Shown here in pieces: positions 39,314 to 40,628 of a stretch of 40,628 bases of DNA. The position numbers and the translations under genes are program-made. The stretch lies in contig JBLJBH010000030.1 in the NCBI GenBank assembly GCA_047637875.1, forward strand, positions 1 through 40,628, read 5' to 3'. Positions within the stretch are counted from its first letter, which is position 1, and each line of letters starts with the position of its first letter. Source of the DNA: UBA7396 sp047637875. GTDB lineage: Bacteria; Patescibacteriota; Gracilibacteria; BD1-5; UBA6164. Under the pieces are notes generated by a model, which saw only the letters and a list, made by a program, of their open reading frames with translations, did not search any database and was not told the origin of the DNA.

Positions 39314-40628
39314 TTAAAATACTATAGTACATGCTACTCAAGAATCAAGCCGACTATTATAATACAATGAATTTGTAGATGAATTCCATGTCATCCAAGT
39401 AAATGCACTTCATACTGAATCATAAGTTATCCACGAAGTACTTACTCAACTAATTGATATAATAGAAGGATAAGACATTGAATGCATACATCAAGGAACA
39501 ATTCATTGAACCGTATAAGGATCATTTGATGATAAATAACATCATTGTCCATCTGTATTTAATACATTTGAATATTGTACCCAAAATGTTCAAAATTGAG
39601 ATGTGGTTGTTATTTTTACATTTTTTAATATTCATCAAATTTTTGTTGCACTAACTAGTATGGTTTTATATTCACCTATAAATCATCAATATCAAGAATC
39701 AGTACAAGTAGATGTTTGATTACTTAATACACAAATATTACTTTGATTTACATATCAACTATTACAACTTGCAACTTGACATGTTCACCATGATGTACCA
39801 TTCCATGTTTGTTGTCATACTCAATTTTCTATACTACAACTTTTTGTATTTGATATACATGTGCTATTATCTTCTGTATGATAATTTGTTGAACAACTTT
39901 GTAGTGTTGGAGTTCATACTATTCCATCAAGAGTTCAGTCAGTACACGTTACTGTTAATAAATATCTATATGTTCAATTATTTTCTAGTCTATCTACATA
40001 TGGTTTTGGATTTGCTGTAACTGAGTGATTTAATTGCGGTACATTAAAAGTTTTTCAATCTTTTTGAAAGTTTGAATCTGCTATACAATTTGTTGGTATT
40101 CATTTTGCACATTCTCATTGTTTATATTGGTATGTTGTATCTCAACTTAATATTCAATCATTACAAGTTACTTCTCATACTCTATCACTACAATCATAAC
40201 TAGCATTCCATGCTATATTATTTTCACTATATACTATCATATTTCAATTATGATTTATTACCTCTCATAAGTGATTACAACTTTTTGGTTGTGATGGTAT
40301 TTCTATATCTTCTTGCTGAGATGTTTGAGTTGTTGGTATTGTATTTTGATTTTCTATTATTGATTCTATTAAATCTGTTCAACTACTTGTTACACTTCAA
40401 CTTTGGGTATCATTTGAAAATATTACTTTAAAACTACCTGAATTTGTTGTTAAATCTAATTTTTCACCTGGGTAATCCTCTGGTGAAATAGCTTGATTTG
40501 TTTCATTATCTATAAATATTCACACTAAATCTCAGATAGTATAGAAGTATCTATTTGTATAATCTATATTTGTTGCATAGGTTTTTAGTATTTGCGGAAA
40601 ATATGAAATTAGTTTATTTTCTTCTAGG
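39314..40628 (-). CDS. Pilin-like surface protein, partial (C-terminal 437 residues)
   Basis: The beginning lies outside the window. The visible start (LEENKLISYFPQILKTYATN) and the following 200 residues are closely similar to the pilin-like gene at 5297-7123, so an N-terminal prepilin leader is expected upstream. The C-terminal half is different: Cys-rich, with a QTWNGTSGGTCQVASC-like repeat (SCSIENGVGQQTWNGTS) typical of large secreted proteins of these bacteria, and a beta-rich end without a fibrinogen-like domain. Stop TAA at 39314. I infer a surface-exposed minor pilin or adhesin; the paralogues share a fixed stem and carry different tips. Confidence 0.8.

Noticed and set aside
1..40628. 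CRISPR arrays, rRNA genes, insertion sequences with inverted ends.
   Set aside because: I looked for regularly spaced repeats, rRNA landmarks and transposase motifs and found none. The only mobile-element trace is the serine recombinase remnant.

Overview
ORGANISM. The window is very AT-rich and uses UGA as a sense codon. Nearly every protein gene is broken into short pieces under the standard code but becomes one clean reading frame ending in TAA or TAG when TGA is read as glycine. The glycines of conserved motifs are written TGA: the adenylate kinase P-loop, the RecQ Walker A, sigma-70 region 2, and the Mur ligase and Nth motifs. A tRNA with a UCA anticodon and tRNA-Gly identity features is encoded at 32903-32981. 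This is genetic code 25, so the host is a Candidate Phyla Radiation bacterium of the Absconditabacteria (SR1) or Gracilibacteria type. I cannot decide between the two from this sequence. Native genes have AT-only leaders without Shine-Dalgarno sequences.

LAYOUT. 1-7.9 kb (minus strand): a giant secreted DUF1800-DUF1501 fusion protein, a pilin-like protein with a fibrinogen-like C-terminus, and an ABC transporter ATPase. 8.0-14.6 kb (plus): RNase P RNA, an adenylate kinase-acetyltransferase fusion, a Trm11-like methyltransferase, a possible RelA-like protein, a thioredoxin-fold protein, an MscS-type TM-helix protein and an MtaB-like methylthiotransferase. 14.6-15.5 kb (minus): an MBL-like protein and a Nudix hydrolase. 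15.7-17.1 kb (plus): a sortase and a small membrane partner. 17.2-24.2 kb (mostly minus): a membrane-tailed Rel, RecQ, an 81-aa protein and MurF, with two composition-alien small-gene cassettes at 19.5-19.9 and 23.9-24.3 kb. 24.3-30 kb: the C-terminal half of PriA, DnaN, a membrane-anchored tail-collar protein, a toxin-antitoxin pair, a UPF0489 protein, Nth, TsaE and a STAS protein. 30-32 kb (minus): a three-gene unknown operon. 32.2-33.0 kb: debris of a mobile element (serine recombinase C-terminus) abutting the tRNA-Gly(UCA) gene. 33-35.5 kb (minus): RuvC, a SpoT-like HD hydrolase and RlmE. 35.6-37.1 kb (plus): RpoD. 37.1-40.6 kb (minus): two unknown small proteins, a PilB/GspE ATPase and a second pilin-like gene cut by the window edge.

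HOW IT FITS TOGETHER. Housekeeping genes (rpoD, dnaN, murF, ruvC, nth, tsaE, rnpB) are mixed with a cell-surface set (pilin-like proteins, pilus ATPase, sortase, huge DUF1800-DUF1501 protein, anchored collar protein) that would suit an attached or host-dependent life. (p)ppGpp metabolism may be split between a Rel with an altered hydrolase site and a separate SpoT-like hydrolase. The most unusual parts are the UGA-decoding tRNA next to recombinase debris and the two small cassettes written in an ordinary-code dialect. One of those ends in UGA, which this host should read as glycine.
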